Program-made: the position numbers and the translations under genes | Origin: Anaerolineales bacterium | GTDB lineage: Bacteria > Chloroflexota > Anaerolineae > Anaerolineales > UBA11579 | Assembly (NCBI GenBank): GCA_021463845.1 | Contig: JAJTXV010000001.1 | Span: forward strand, 454,174-518,173 | Length of the DNA stretch: 64,000 bases | Direction of reading: 5' to 3' | In this document: positions 55,746 to 64,000 of the stretch, in pieces | How positions within the stretch are numbered: the stretch's first letter is position 1 | Layout of the letters: the number at the start of each line of letters is the position of its first letter | The notes under the pieces: model-generated | Told to the model about the DNA's origin: nothing | The model's input: only the letters and a program-made list of their open reading frames with translations | Database searches by the model: none

Positions 55746-56918
55746 ATGGAACTACAGCCCGCTCATCGCATTGCAGCACTCAAACCATACTTTTTTGCCG
55801 ACCTTGCCAAGCGCATCGCCGCTTTGCGCGCCAAGGGTACCGACGTGGTGCGCTTGGATATTGGCAGTCCGGATCTGCCGCCGCCCGGCTTCATCCTTGA
55901 AGGTATGTTTGAATCGGCCCAACGCGCCGACACCCATGGCTACACTCTGGGCATGACCCAGAAGTTCCGCAAAGCCGTGGCCGAATACTACAAGGCTCGT
56001 TTTGATGTGGAGCTCGACCCGGCCACGGAAGCGATCGACCTGCTGGGTTCGAAAGAAGGCTTGTTCATTCTGAGCCAGGCGGTGCTCAACCCGGGCGACA
56101 TCTCGCTGGTGCCAGACCCGAGCTACGCGGTGTACGCCAAGAGCATCGAGATCGCCGGCGGCCAGGTGCACCTGATGCCGCTGCTGGAAGAGAACGCCTT
56201 CCTGCCCGATCTGGATGCTATTCCCGCGGATGTGCTGCGCCGGGCCAAGATCTTGTGGCTCAACTATCCCAACAATCCCACTGGCGCCATCGCCGATCTG
56301 GCCTTCTTCGAGAAGGTGATCGCCTTTGCGCGCACGCACAATATTCTGGTGGCGCACGACAACCCGTATTGCGATGTGGGTTTCAATGGCTACCGCGCCC
56401 CCAGCATCATGCAGGTGCCGGGCGCCAAAGAGGTCGCGGTCGAGTTCAATTCGCTGTCCAAGACCTACAACATGGCCGGCTGGCGCGTAGGCATGGCTGT
56501 CGGTCACCCGCAGGCCCTCAAATATATCGAGACCTACAAGAGCCAGCAGGACTCGGCCATTTTTGCGCCGCTGATGGCGGCCGGCGAGCTGGCCATGCTG
56601 GGCGACCAGACCTGGCTCAACGAGCGCAACCGCATCTATCAGGAGCGGCGTGACGCCGTGGTGGACGGCCTGCACCGCGCCGGTGTACGCGTAGCGCCGC
56701 CGCAGGCTGCGCTGTACGTGTGGGCTCCGGTGCCCAACGGCGAGAGCAGCATGGACTTCTGCGCCGCCATGCTCAACGAATGCGGCGTCAGCACCACGCC
56801 GGGCGTAGTCTTCGGCCAGCACGGCGAGGGCTATTTCCGCGTCTCGCTGGTGACCGATGTGGCCCGCCTGCGCGAGGGCGCCCAGCGCATCTCAGACTGG
56901 CTGCAAGCACGGAGATAG
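55746..56918 (+). CDS. class I/II aminotransferase (LL-DAP aminotransferase-like)
   Basis: LNYPNNPTGAIADLAF; EFNSLSKTYNMAGWRVGMAVG. Confidence 0.92.
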   Translation: MELQPAHRIAALKPYFFADLAKRIAALRAKGTDVVRLDIGSPDLPPPGFILEGMFESAQRADTHGYTLGMTQKFRKAVAEYYKARFDVELDPATEAIDLLGSKEGLFILSQAVLNPGDISLVPDPSYAVYAKSIEIAGGQVHLMPLLEENAFLPDLDAIPADVLRRAKILWLNYPNNPTGAIADLAFFEKVIAFARTHNILVAHDNPYCDVGFNGYRAPSIMQVPGAKEVAVEFNSLSKTYNMAGWRVGMAVGHPQALKYIETYKSQQDSAIFAPLMAAGELAMLGDQTWLNERNRIYQERRDAVVDGLHRAGVRVAPPQAALYVWAPVPNGESSMDFCAAMLNECGVSTTPGVVFGQHGEGYFRVSLVTDVARLREGAQRISDWLQARR

Positions 56919-58271
56919 ATGGCAAAAGGCAAACTGCACAACACCGAGCGCGTGCCTGAACGCGCCATCCTGGTGGGCGTGCAGCTAGCCACTGAGCCTG
57001 GCTTGCTGCCGCTGGAAGACTCGCTCGACGAGCTGGCCCTGCTGGCCGATACCGCCGGGCTGGAAGTTGTCACCCAGACCTACCAGCGCATCAACGCGCC
57101 CAATCCCAAGACCCTGATCGGCAAAGGCAAGGTACAGGAGATCAAAGCCCTGGCCGAAGAACTCGACGCCCAGGTCATCCTGTTCGACGATGAGCTGCAG
57201 CCGCGCCACCAGCGTGAACTTGAAGAAGAGTTTGGCGCCAAGCGCCGCGTGATCGATCGCACCGCCCTCATTCTGGATATCTTTGCCCAGCACGCCAGCA
57301 CCCACGAAGGCGCGCTGCAAGTCGAGCTGGCGCAGTACGAGTACCGCATGCCGCGCCTGACGCGCGCCTGGACCCACCTTGCGCGCCAATCCGGCGGCGG
57401 CGGCGGGCGCTCCGGCGGAGTGGGCGGCGTGGGTCTGCGCGGCCCCGGCGAAACCCAGCTCGAATCCGACCGGCGTGAGATTGGCAAGCGCATCTCACGC
57501 CTGCGCAGTGACCTGGAGAAGGTGCGCGCCCACCGCGGCCGTTACCGCGCCCAGCGCAAGCGAGCGCGTATTCCTGTTATTGCCCTGGTCGGCTATACCA
57601 ACGCCGGCAAATCCACCCTGCTCAACGCGCTGACGGATGCCCAGGTCTACGTGGCCGACAAGCTCTTCGCCACGCTGGACCCGACCACGCGCAAGGTGCG
57701 CCTGCCCGGAGGCCGCGAGGCCCTGTTCACGGATACGGTAGGCTTTATCCAAAAATTGCCGCATGGCTTGGTGAAAGCGTTCCAGGCCACGCTGGAAGAA
57801 GTCAAAGAGGCTGACCTCCTGCTGCATGTCATGGATGTCACCCATCCCAACGTGCACGAGCATGCCGAAGCGGTGATGCAGACGCTGGATGAGATCGAGG
57901 CGCGCCATGTGCCCATGCTGACCGTGCTCAACAAGATCGACCGGCTGGAAGATCCCCAAGGCGCGCAGGCGGCCCTGGATGAATTCGAGGATGCCGTGGC
58001 GGTGTCGGCGCTCACCAAGCAGGGCCTGGATGAGCTGCTGGCCGCGGTGAGCCGCAAGCTGTACGAGACCCTGACGCCCATCGAAGTGCTGCTGCCCTAT
58101 GAGCAGGGTGCGCTGATCGCCCTGTTTCATGAGCAGGGCCAGGTGGACGTGGTCGAGCACACCCGCAGCGGCGTCAGACTTAGCGGGCGCCTGCCCGGCC
58201 GCCTGTTGGCTCGCTTCAGCGAATTTGCCAAAGGTCGCAAGGCGGCCGCGCCGGCTACAAAGGTGGAGTGA
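56919..58271 (+). CDS. hflX: GTPase HflX
   Basis: GGGGRSGGVGGVGLRGPGETQLESDRR; GYTNAGKSTLLNAL. Confidence 0.96.
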   Translation: MAKGKLHNTERVPERAILVGVQLATEPGLLPLEDSLDELALLADTAGLEVVTQTYQRINAPNPKTLIGKGKVQEIKALAEELDAQVILFDDELQPRHQRELEEEFGAKRRVIDRTALILDIFAQHASTHEGALQVELAQYEYRMPRLTRAWTHLARQSGGGGGRSGGVGGVGLRGPGETQLESDRREIGKRISRLRSDLEKVRAHRGRYRAQRKRARIPVIALVGYTNAGKSTLLNALTDAQVYVADKLFATLDPTTRKVRLPGGREALFTDTVGFIQKLPHGLVKAFQATLEEVKEADLLLHVMDVTHPNVHEHAEAVMQTLDEIEARHVPMLTVLNKIDRLEDPQGAQAALDEFEDAVAVSALTKQGLDELLAAVSRKLYETLTPIEVLLPYEQGALIALFHEQGQVDVVEHTRSGVRLSGRLPGRLLARFSEFAKGRKAAAPATKVE

Positions 58272-61204
58272 TGGCCCCAGAACTATTGCAGGATTTTGCG
58301 GCTGAGGTGCGCAAGCGCACCGTCAGCGAATTGCGCCTGGATGCGGCCGATCGCCGCTTGTACAGCACGGATGCTTCCATTTATCAGATCGAGCCTTTGG
58401 GCGTGGCGTTGCCGCGCCACGAAGAAGACCTGGAAGCTATCGTGGAGCTGGCCGCGCAGTACAACCTGCCGATCCTGCCGCGCGGCTCCGGCACCAGCCT
58501 GGCGGGCCAGACGATCGGCCCCGCCGTCATTTTGGATTTCACCCGTTATCTCAATCAAGTCCTGGAGATCAACGCCGAACAGCGCACCGCCTGGGTGCAG
58601 CCAGGCATGGTGCTGAATGCGTTCAACAAGGCCGCCACCGCCCACGGCCTGATGTTCGGCCCAGACCCTGCGTCCTCTGACCGCGCCACCCTGGGCGGTA
58701 TGGCTGGCAACAACTCCACCGGGGCGCACTCCATCAGCTACGGCATGACCTCAGACAACATCATCGCCAGTGATGTGATATTGGCGGATGGCTCACGGGC
58801 GCGCCTGGAAGAGATGGCGCTGCACGAGGCACTCGGCCGGGCCGAGAACGACACGCTGGAGGGTAGCTTGTACCGCCAGGCGCTCAACATTCGTGAGCAG
58901 CACGGTGAGCGCATCAAACAGAGCTGGCCGCGCACCTGGCGGCGTGCCTCCGGCTACAGCCTCAACTACCTGCTGCCTTGGTCGCCCAGCCGCCCGCCAA
59001 TGTGGGCGCGGGCCGGCGCTGGCGACGCGTATCCGCCCATTGCCGAAGGCCACATCAACCTGGCGCCGGCCGTGGTCGGCTCCGAGGGTACGCTGGTGGT
59101 GCTCAAGCGCATGCTGGTGCGCCTGGTGCCCAAGCCGAAGCGCACAGTGCTGGGCGTGCTGTCATACCCAGGCATCGCCGAGGCTTGCGATGCTGCGCCG
59201 GGCTTGCTCAAGCTGGAACCCTCGGCGATCGAGCTTATCCCGCGCGCCATGATCAATCTGGCGCGCAGCGTGCCTGCCTATGCCAATCGTCTCGGCTTCG
59301 TTAAAGGCGACCCCGCCGCTATCCTCATTATCGAATTCGCCGGCGATAGTGAGGATGAGCTGCAGAGGCGCCTGGCTACCCTGGGGCCGGATGCAGTCCA
59401 CGCCATCACCCAGGCTGAGCAGGACAACGTGTGGGGTGTGCGCAAGGTGGGCCTCGGCCTGCTGATGTCGCGCCCGGGCGATGCCAAGCCGCTGCCCTTT
59501 ATTGAAGATGTGGCCGTACCGGTCGAGAACCTGGGCCAGTTTGTGCGTGCCTTCATGCGCATTTTGGAAGGCTACGGCACCGGCGGCGATTTCTACGCCC
59601 ATGCTTCGGCAGGCTGTCTGCATGTGCGCCCGCTCATCAATCTCAAGACCCTGCGCGGCATTGAGCAGATGCGCGGCATCACGCAGGATGTGATGGCTGC
59701 CGCCAAGCAATACAACGGCTCGATGAGCGGCGAGCATGGCGATGGCCTCTCGCACGGCGAATGGCTGGAAGAAACCTTTGGCCCGGAGATCAACAACGCC
59801 TTCCGTGACCTCAAGCGCGCCGCGGACCCGCAGGCGCGCTTGAACCCCGGCAAGATCCTCGAACCGCAGCCCATGCACCTGAACTTGCGCTACGGCGCCG
59901 ACTACAAGTCGGACCCCTGGCTGCCCATCCTCGATTTCTCGAGCCAGGGTGGCCTGGGCGGCGCGATCGAAATGTGCAATGGGGCCGGCGTGTGCCGCAA
60001 AGACGGCGGCGTGATGTGTCCCTCGTTCCAGGCCACGCGCGAGGAGGAACACAGCACTCGCGGCCGCGGCAACCTGCTGCGCGCCATGATCTCGACCGGT
60101 ATGCCGGGGCAGGGCGCCCCCGCCGCCAATGCGCAGAAGGCGGCCCATGCGGCCCTGGACCTGTGCCTGGAGTGCAAAGGCTGCAAGGCCGAATGCCCCT
60201 CTGGCGTGGACATGGCCAAGATCAAGTACGACTTCTTGAACGACTATTACAAGACCCACCGTCGCCCGTTGCGTGACTATCTATTCGGCTACATCGGCGT
60301 GTTGGGCCAGCTGGGCCGCGCCGTTGCCCCGATCAGCAACCTGATGCTGCAAAGCGGCATCGGCAAGGCACTGGGCGAGAAACTATTCGGCCTCTCGGCC
60401 AAGCGCGGCCTCCCCAAATTTGTAGGCAGCCGCAAATTGCGCTCGGTGGCCCCGCACGAAGCCGATGTGTTCTTCTTGCGTGACCCTTTCATCGAGTTCT
60501 TCTATCCGGAGATCGCCCACGATGCCATCCGCGTGCTGGCCGCCGCCGGCCTGAAGGCCGCCGTACTGCCCTTCAACGGGGCCGGGCGCACGCTCATCTC
60601 CAAGGGACTGCTGCCCGCCGCCAAAGAGCATGCCCGCCGTGTGGTGCAAACCATCGAAGCCTGGGATCCGGAGCGCCGTATCCCCGTAGTGGGGATCGAG
60701 CCCTCCGAGATCTACACCTTCAAGGACGAATATCTCGACCTGCTGCCGGGCGAAGATGGCGTGAGCGCGCTGGCCAAACGCAGCTTCATGCTGGATGAGT
60801 TCCTGCTACGCGAGGGGCTGGACAGCCTGCGGGCGGCGAGCGCCGCGCCGACGCAGCGCTCCGTGCTGATGCACGGGCACTGCTACCAGAAGGCGCAGGC
60901 GCCGGCCGATGATGGCGTCCCGGCTGGCGCGGCCGCCACCGCCGCGCTGCTCACTGAGCTTGGCTTCGAAGTCGAGCAGGTCAACTCCGGCTGCTGCGGA
61001 ATGGCCGGCTCGTTTGGCTACGAAGCTGAGCACTACGAGCTTTCGATGCAGATCGGTGAGATTGCCGTGTTCCCCGCAGTGCGTGGCGCTGGCGAGGGCC
61101 AGCATGTGGTCGCGGCGGGCGTGTCGTGCCGCTCACAGATCGCCAGCGGCACCGGCCGCGAGGCATTGCATCCAGTCTCGCTCATTGCGGCACAGCTCAA
61201 ATAG
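58271..61204 (+). CDS. FAD-linked oxidase/Fe-S (GlcD-GlpC-type, YdiJ-like) fusion
   Basis: PRGSGTSLAGQTIG; CLECKGCKAECPSGVDMAKIKYDFL; SGCCGMAGSFGYE. Confidence 0.92.
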   Translation: MAPELLQDFAAEVRKRTVSELRLDAADRRLYSTDASIYQIEPLGVALPRHEEDLEAIVELAAQYNLPILPRGSGTSLAGQTIGPAVILDFTRYLNQVLEINAEQRTAWVQPGMVLNAFNKAATAHGLMFGPDPASSDRATLGGMAGNNSTGAHSISYGMTSDNIIASDVILADGSRARLEEMALHEALGRAENDTLEGSLYRQALNIREQHGERIKQSWPRTWRRASGYSLNYLLPWSPSRPPMWARAGAGDAYPPIAEGHINLAPAVVGSEGTLVVLKRMLVRLVPKPKRTVLGVLSYPGIAEACDAAPGLLKLEPSAIELIPRAMINLARSVPAYANRLGFVKGDPAAILIIEFAGDSEDELQRRLATLGPDAVHAITQAEQDNVWGVRKVGLGLLMSRPGDAKPLPFIEDVAVPVENLGQFVRAFMRILEGYGTGGDFYAHASAGCLHVRPLINLKTLRGIEQMRGITQDVMAAAKQYNGSMSGEHGDGLSHGEWLEETFGPEINNAFRDLKRAADPQARLNPGKILEPQPMHLNLRYGADYKSDPWLPILDFSSQGGLGGAIEMCNGAGVCRKDGGVMCPSFQATREEEHSTRGRGNLLRAMISTGMPGQGAPAANAQKAAHAALDLCLECKGCKAECPSGVDMAKIKYDFLNDYYKTHRRPLRDYLFGYIGVLGQLGRAVAPISNLMLQSGIGKALGEKLFGLSAKRGLPKFVGSRKLRSVAPHEADVFFLRDPFIEFFYPEIAHDAIRVLAAAGLKAAVLPFNGAGRTLISKGLLPAAKEHARRVVQTIEAWDPERRIPVVGIEPSEIYTFKDEYLDLLPGEDGVSALAKRSFMLDEFLLREGLDSLRAASAAPTQRSVLMHGHCYQKAQAPADDGVPAGAAATAALLTELGFEVEQVNSGCCGMAGSFGYEAEHYELSMQIGEIAVFPAVRGAGEGQHVVAAGVSCRSQIASGTGREALHPVSLIAAQLK

Positions 61205-61291
61205 TCCACAGATAAGTCTGATCTAAATACGATGAACACGGATGATTCTTATCCGTGTTCATCGCTTCTTTCATCCGCGTTCATCTGTGGA
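61205..61291. repeat. nested inverted repeat (MITE/REP-like)
   Basis: tccacagat...atctgtgga enclosing CGATGAACACGGAT gattctt ATCCGTGTTCATCG. Confidence 0.65.
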
Positions 61292-61402
61292 TTCATCCCT
61301 CCCTTAGAGACACATTAGCCCGTTCCTCCTCAGCACTAGTGCCATAACGGCGGCATTTTGCCGCCGTTCGCCAGAGTAGAACTCATCTTGAGGAGGTTCA
61401 TC

Positions 61403-61690
61403 ATGTTGAGCAAGAAATTGATCGCGCTTACGCTTTTGGTTGCAATCCTGGGCGGCGCACTGCTGACGGCCTGTGCCGGCGGCGCAAGCATTGATGTGAA
61501 CGTGGATCCGGAAACGGGTCAGGGCACGATCGACATCATTGGCAGCGACTCTGGCGGCGGGCAGCAATCTGACGGCACGGTTGGCGGCATGAGCACCAAC
61601 AATGTCATCATCCTCGCCGTGGTCGTGGCTCTGTTCCTGGCCATCATCGCATTGGTGATCGCGCTGGTGAGCCGCAAGCCAAACCAGTAG
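61403..61690 (+). CDS. small lipoprotein with C-terminal TM
   Basis: LLTACAGG lipobox; VIILAVVVALFLAIIALVIALV. Confidence 0.8.
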   Translation: MLSKKLIALTLLVAILGGALLTACAGGASIDVNVDPETGQGTIDIIGSDSGGGQQSDGTVGGMSTNNVIILAVVVALFLAIIALVIALVSRKPNQ

Positions 61691-62416
61691 CTAGTCTGCC
61701 GGCAGCGAACTCGCTGCCTCAGCATCCAGCAACCAAGTCAACCCGCCTGAGTGCGGGTTGACTGCTTTTGCGGGCAGGGGGCGCCCGCCGCTCTCGAAGA
61801 TCTCCTGCACGATTGAAGCTTTGTTGGCGCCGGATACAAGGAACACCACCTGGCGGGCGGCATTGATGAGCGGCAGCGTGAAGGTCAGCCGCCAGCTTTC
61901 CAAGCTGGCAACATAGTTCTCGGTCACCGGCACTTCGCCGGTGCGCAGGGCGGCGCTGCCGGGGAACAGCGAGGCGGTGTGGCCATCGGTACCCAGACCT
62001 AGCAGGATAAGATCAAAGGTGGGAAACATGGGCGTTTCAAAATGGGTCGAGAGCTGCTGGCGGTATTCCTCGGCGCCCTGAGCAGGCGGCAGCTCCCCGT
62101 GCATGCGATGGGTGTTGGCCGCGGGAATGTGCACATGATCCAGCAAGGCGGCCTTGGCCGCGCCGTAATTGCTGTCGGCATGCTCTGGCGGCACGCAGCG
62201 CTCATCACTCCAAAAGATATGGACGCGGGACCAGTCTACGCTTTCCTGATGGGGCGGGGCGGCCAGTTGCTGATAGGCACTTAGCGGCGTGCTGCCGCCC
62301 GAGAGCGCAATCTTGAACTGGCCGCGGGCCGCGATGGCCAGCGCAGCCTGCTCTGCGATCAGCGCCGCGGCCGCCGCGGCCAATTCACTGGCGTTTGCGT
62401 GGACTTGGCGCTGCAC
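61691..62416 (-). CDS. pgl: 6-phosphogluconolactonase
   Basis: IALSGGSTPLSAYQQL; VHIFWSDERCVPPEHADSNYG; LGLGTDGHTASLFP; GTG start abutting rpiA stop. Confidence 0.93.
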   Translation of the reverse strand: MQRQVHANASELAAAAAALIAEQAALAIAARGQFKIALSGGSTPLSAYQQLAAPPHQESVDWSRVHIFWSDERCVPPEHADSNYGAAKAALLDHVHIPAANTHRMHGELPPAQGAEEYRQQLSTHFETPMFPTFDLILLGLGTDGHTASLFPGSAALRTGEVPVTENYVASLESWRLTFTLPLINAARQVVFLVSGANKASIVQEIFESGGRPLPAKAVNPHSGGLTWLLDAEAASSLPAD

Positions 62417-62417
62417 A

Positions 62418-63104
62418 CTATCCTCTGGAGAGATGGCGAACGCCTTGCGGGCCGGCCACCAGCAGGTCAGTGACCAGGCCGAGGAAGAGGCCGTGTTCCA
62501 CAATGCCGGCGCGGCCCTCAAGCTGCCGGGCCAGTGTATGCGGGTCCGCAATGCGGCCGAAGGCACAATCCAGAAGATAGTTGCCCTGGTCGCTTAAGAC
62601 GGGCATGCCATTGTGCTCGCGCACCTGAGGATTGCCCCCCAAGCCAGCAATAAAGTCCAGCGCGTGCTGCCAGGCGAACGGCAGCACTTCCACTGGCAGA
62701 GCGAAGCGCGTGCCGAGTGCATCGGATAGCTTACTTTCATCCACCATGATGACTTCGCGGCGGCTGGCTTGCGCTACGATCTTCTCACGTAGCAGCGCGC
62801 CACCGCCGCCCTTAATGAGATTGAGCTGCGGGTCGACTTCGTCGGCGCCATCCAGTGTGATATCGATCTGCGAATGGGCGTTGATGTCACCTAGCGGGAT
62901 GCCCAGGCGGGTGGCTTCGTTCTGGGTGTGTTTGGAGCAGGGAATCCCAATGATGCCGGTGAGCTCGCCGGCGTGCAGCCGCGCCGCCAGCGCGTCCAAC
63001 GCGTACTTTACAGTGCTGCCGTGGCCGAGGCCAACCACCATGCCGCTTTGCACAAGCTGCACGGCAGCTTGTGCCGCGGCCTGCTTGAATTGCTCGGCGC
63101 TCAT
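62418..63104 (-). CDS. rpiA: ribose-5-phosphate isomerase A
   Basis: VGLGHGSTVKYALDAL; DITLDGADEVDPQLNLIKGGGGALLREKIV. Confidence 0.96.
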   Translation of the reverse strand: MSAEQFKQAAAQAAVQLVQSGMVVGLGHGSTVKYALDALAARLHAGELTGIIGIPCSKHTQNEATRLGIPLGDINAHSQIDITLDGADEVDPQLNLIKGGGGALLREKIVAQASRREVIMVDESKLSDALGTRFALPVEVLPFAWQHALDFIAGLGGNPQVREHNGMPVLSDQGNYLLDCAFGRIADPHTLARQLEGRAGIVEHGLFLGLVTDLLVAGPQGVRHLSRG

Positions 63105-64000
63105 GCCAGCAGCTCCCGTAACACGGCTCGCAACTCGGCCGCCAGGTCACCGGTGACGGCGAAGCTGGTCACGCGGCGGCCGGCGGTGCGCAAGGCGGCC
63201 GCGTCGCCCAGGGCCTGGGCCGCCTTCAGCACGCCGAAGCTCAGCGTGCTGGCGGCGCCGCCGACCGCGTCGGGAATGGGCAGGTCATCGGCCGGTGGCT
63301 GGGTGACGAACTGCAAAAAGATGCCGCGGCCGGCATCGCCCTTATGCAGTTGCCCAGTGGAGTGCAAAAAGCGCGGCCCGTAGCCCAGAGTGCTGGCTAC
63401 ATGCTGGGTATGCAGAATATAGCTGCGCAGCTCCTGCAGCGCGGCGGTCAGCTCCGCGCTTGGTGTGGCGTAGGCTTGCAGCGCCACATAATCCCCCGCG
63501 CTGGCCTGGCCCAGTGTGCTGCGCAACGTGTCGGTGCTCAGCGGGCGGGTCTCGCCCGCGGGCAGGGCGCCTGTGCGGGTGTACGCTTCCACGAAGGCGC
63601 GGCCCTGCACCTTGGCCGACTCAACATCGGGTTGGTCAAAGGGCTGAATGCCAAGCACATGCCCGGCTACCGCCGTGGCGAATTCCCACAGGAAATATTG
63701 CGCCCCGAGCGCGTAGTCGCCATCCCAGCTGACCTCGATGACGGGATGGCCAGCGGCGCGGGCGATCTGCAGCAGGTGTGTGTTGGCTGGGTCCTGCTCG
63801 CCGAGGGCGATGAAGACGCGGTCTTCGCCATAATCGCCCAGGTCGCCGAGTGGCTCGGCCACCACAGGCAGGATGCCCTGGCCGTGTTTGCCAGTGCTCT
63901 CGGCGATGAGCTGCTCTGCCCAATCACCAAAGCTCTGCAAGTTAGCCGGCGCAATGAAGGTGGCCTTGTCGCGGCCAGCCTGCGCCAACACCCCCAATGC
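63101..64000 (-). CDS. glucose-6-phosphate isomerase domain (transaldolase-Pgi type), truncated by window edge
   Basis: VASTLGYGPRFLHSTGQLHKGDAGRGIFLQF; ORF open at window end. Confidence 0.88.
   Translation of the reverse strand, partial: ALGVLAQAGRDKATFIAPANLQSFGDWAEQLIAESTGKHGQGILPVVAEPLGDLGDYGEDRVFIALGEQDPANTHLLQIARAAGHPVIEVSWDGDYALGAQYFLWEFATAVAGHVLGIQPFDQPDVESAKVQGRAFVEAYTRTGALPAGETRPLSTDTLRSTLGQASAGDYVALQAYATPSAELTAALQELRSYILHTQHVASTLGYGPRFLHSTGQLHKGDAGRGIFLQFVTQPPADDLPIPDAVGGAASTLSFGVLKAAQALGDAAALRTAGRRVTSFAVTGDLAAELRAVLRELLA

Noticed and set aside
58271-61204. GlcD/GlpC-type fusion as a novel fusion enzyme
   Set aside because: Architecture matches known YdiJ-like FAD/Fe-S dehydrogenases
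1-64000. CRISPR array or Cas genes
   Set aside because: No regularly spaced direct repeats with unique spacers and no Cas-like proteins recognised

Overview
This looks like a bacterial chromosome, probably Chloroflexota/Anaerolineae-like (inferred from gene content only), carrying a siphovirus-type prophage. The prophage runs from before position 1 to about 38,434. Its order is: helicase, two ParB-like genes and a DNA-binding gene (+, 1-6.3 kb); tyrosine integrase operon (-, 6.5-7.9 kb); control region (7.8-8.2 kb); late operon with terminase, portal, head, connector, tail and lytic genes (+, 9.6-30.1 kb); a leftward early arm (30.2-37.9 kb); and a phage tRNA-Met. The right end is marked by an orphan 3' half of a host tRNA with anticodon CAU, followed by its terminator. 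Host genes follow from 38.6 kb: YcaQ-like, YaaA, fused E1 dehydrogenase, a sigma-54/two-component locus, TrmFO, M28 peptidase, aminotransferase, HflX, a GlcD/GlpC-type fusion and pentose-phosphate genes. The most notable observations are: a three-gene glycosyltransferase/methyltransferase cassette translationally coupled into the capsid operon just after the major capsid gene; two promoter-hairpin-terminator modules that look like phage ncRNAs, plus a dense hairpin region next to attR; a CCCTTTG -1 frameshift site in the tail chaperone gene; LexA-box-like operators at the integrase promoter and at 30.67 kb; duplicated ParB-like proteins sharing a CxxCPFY cysteine cluster; a poly-G interrupted gene; small membrane-protein genes missing from the ORF track; a predicted pseudoknot leader before the E1 gene; and several apparently leaderless promoters.
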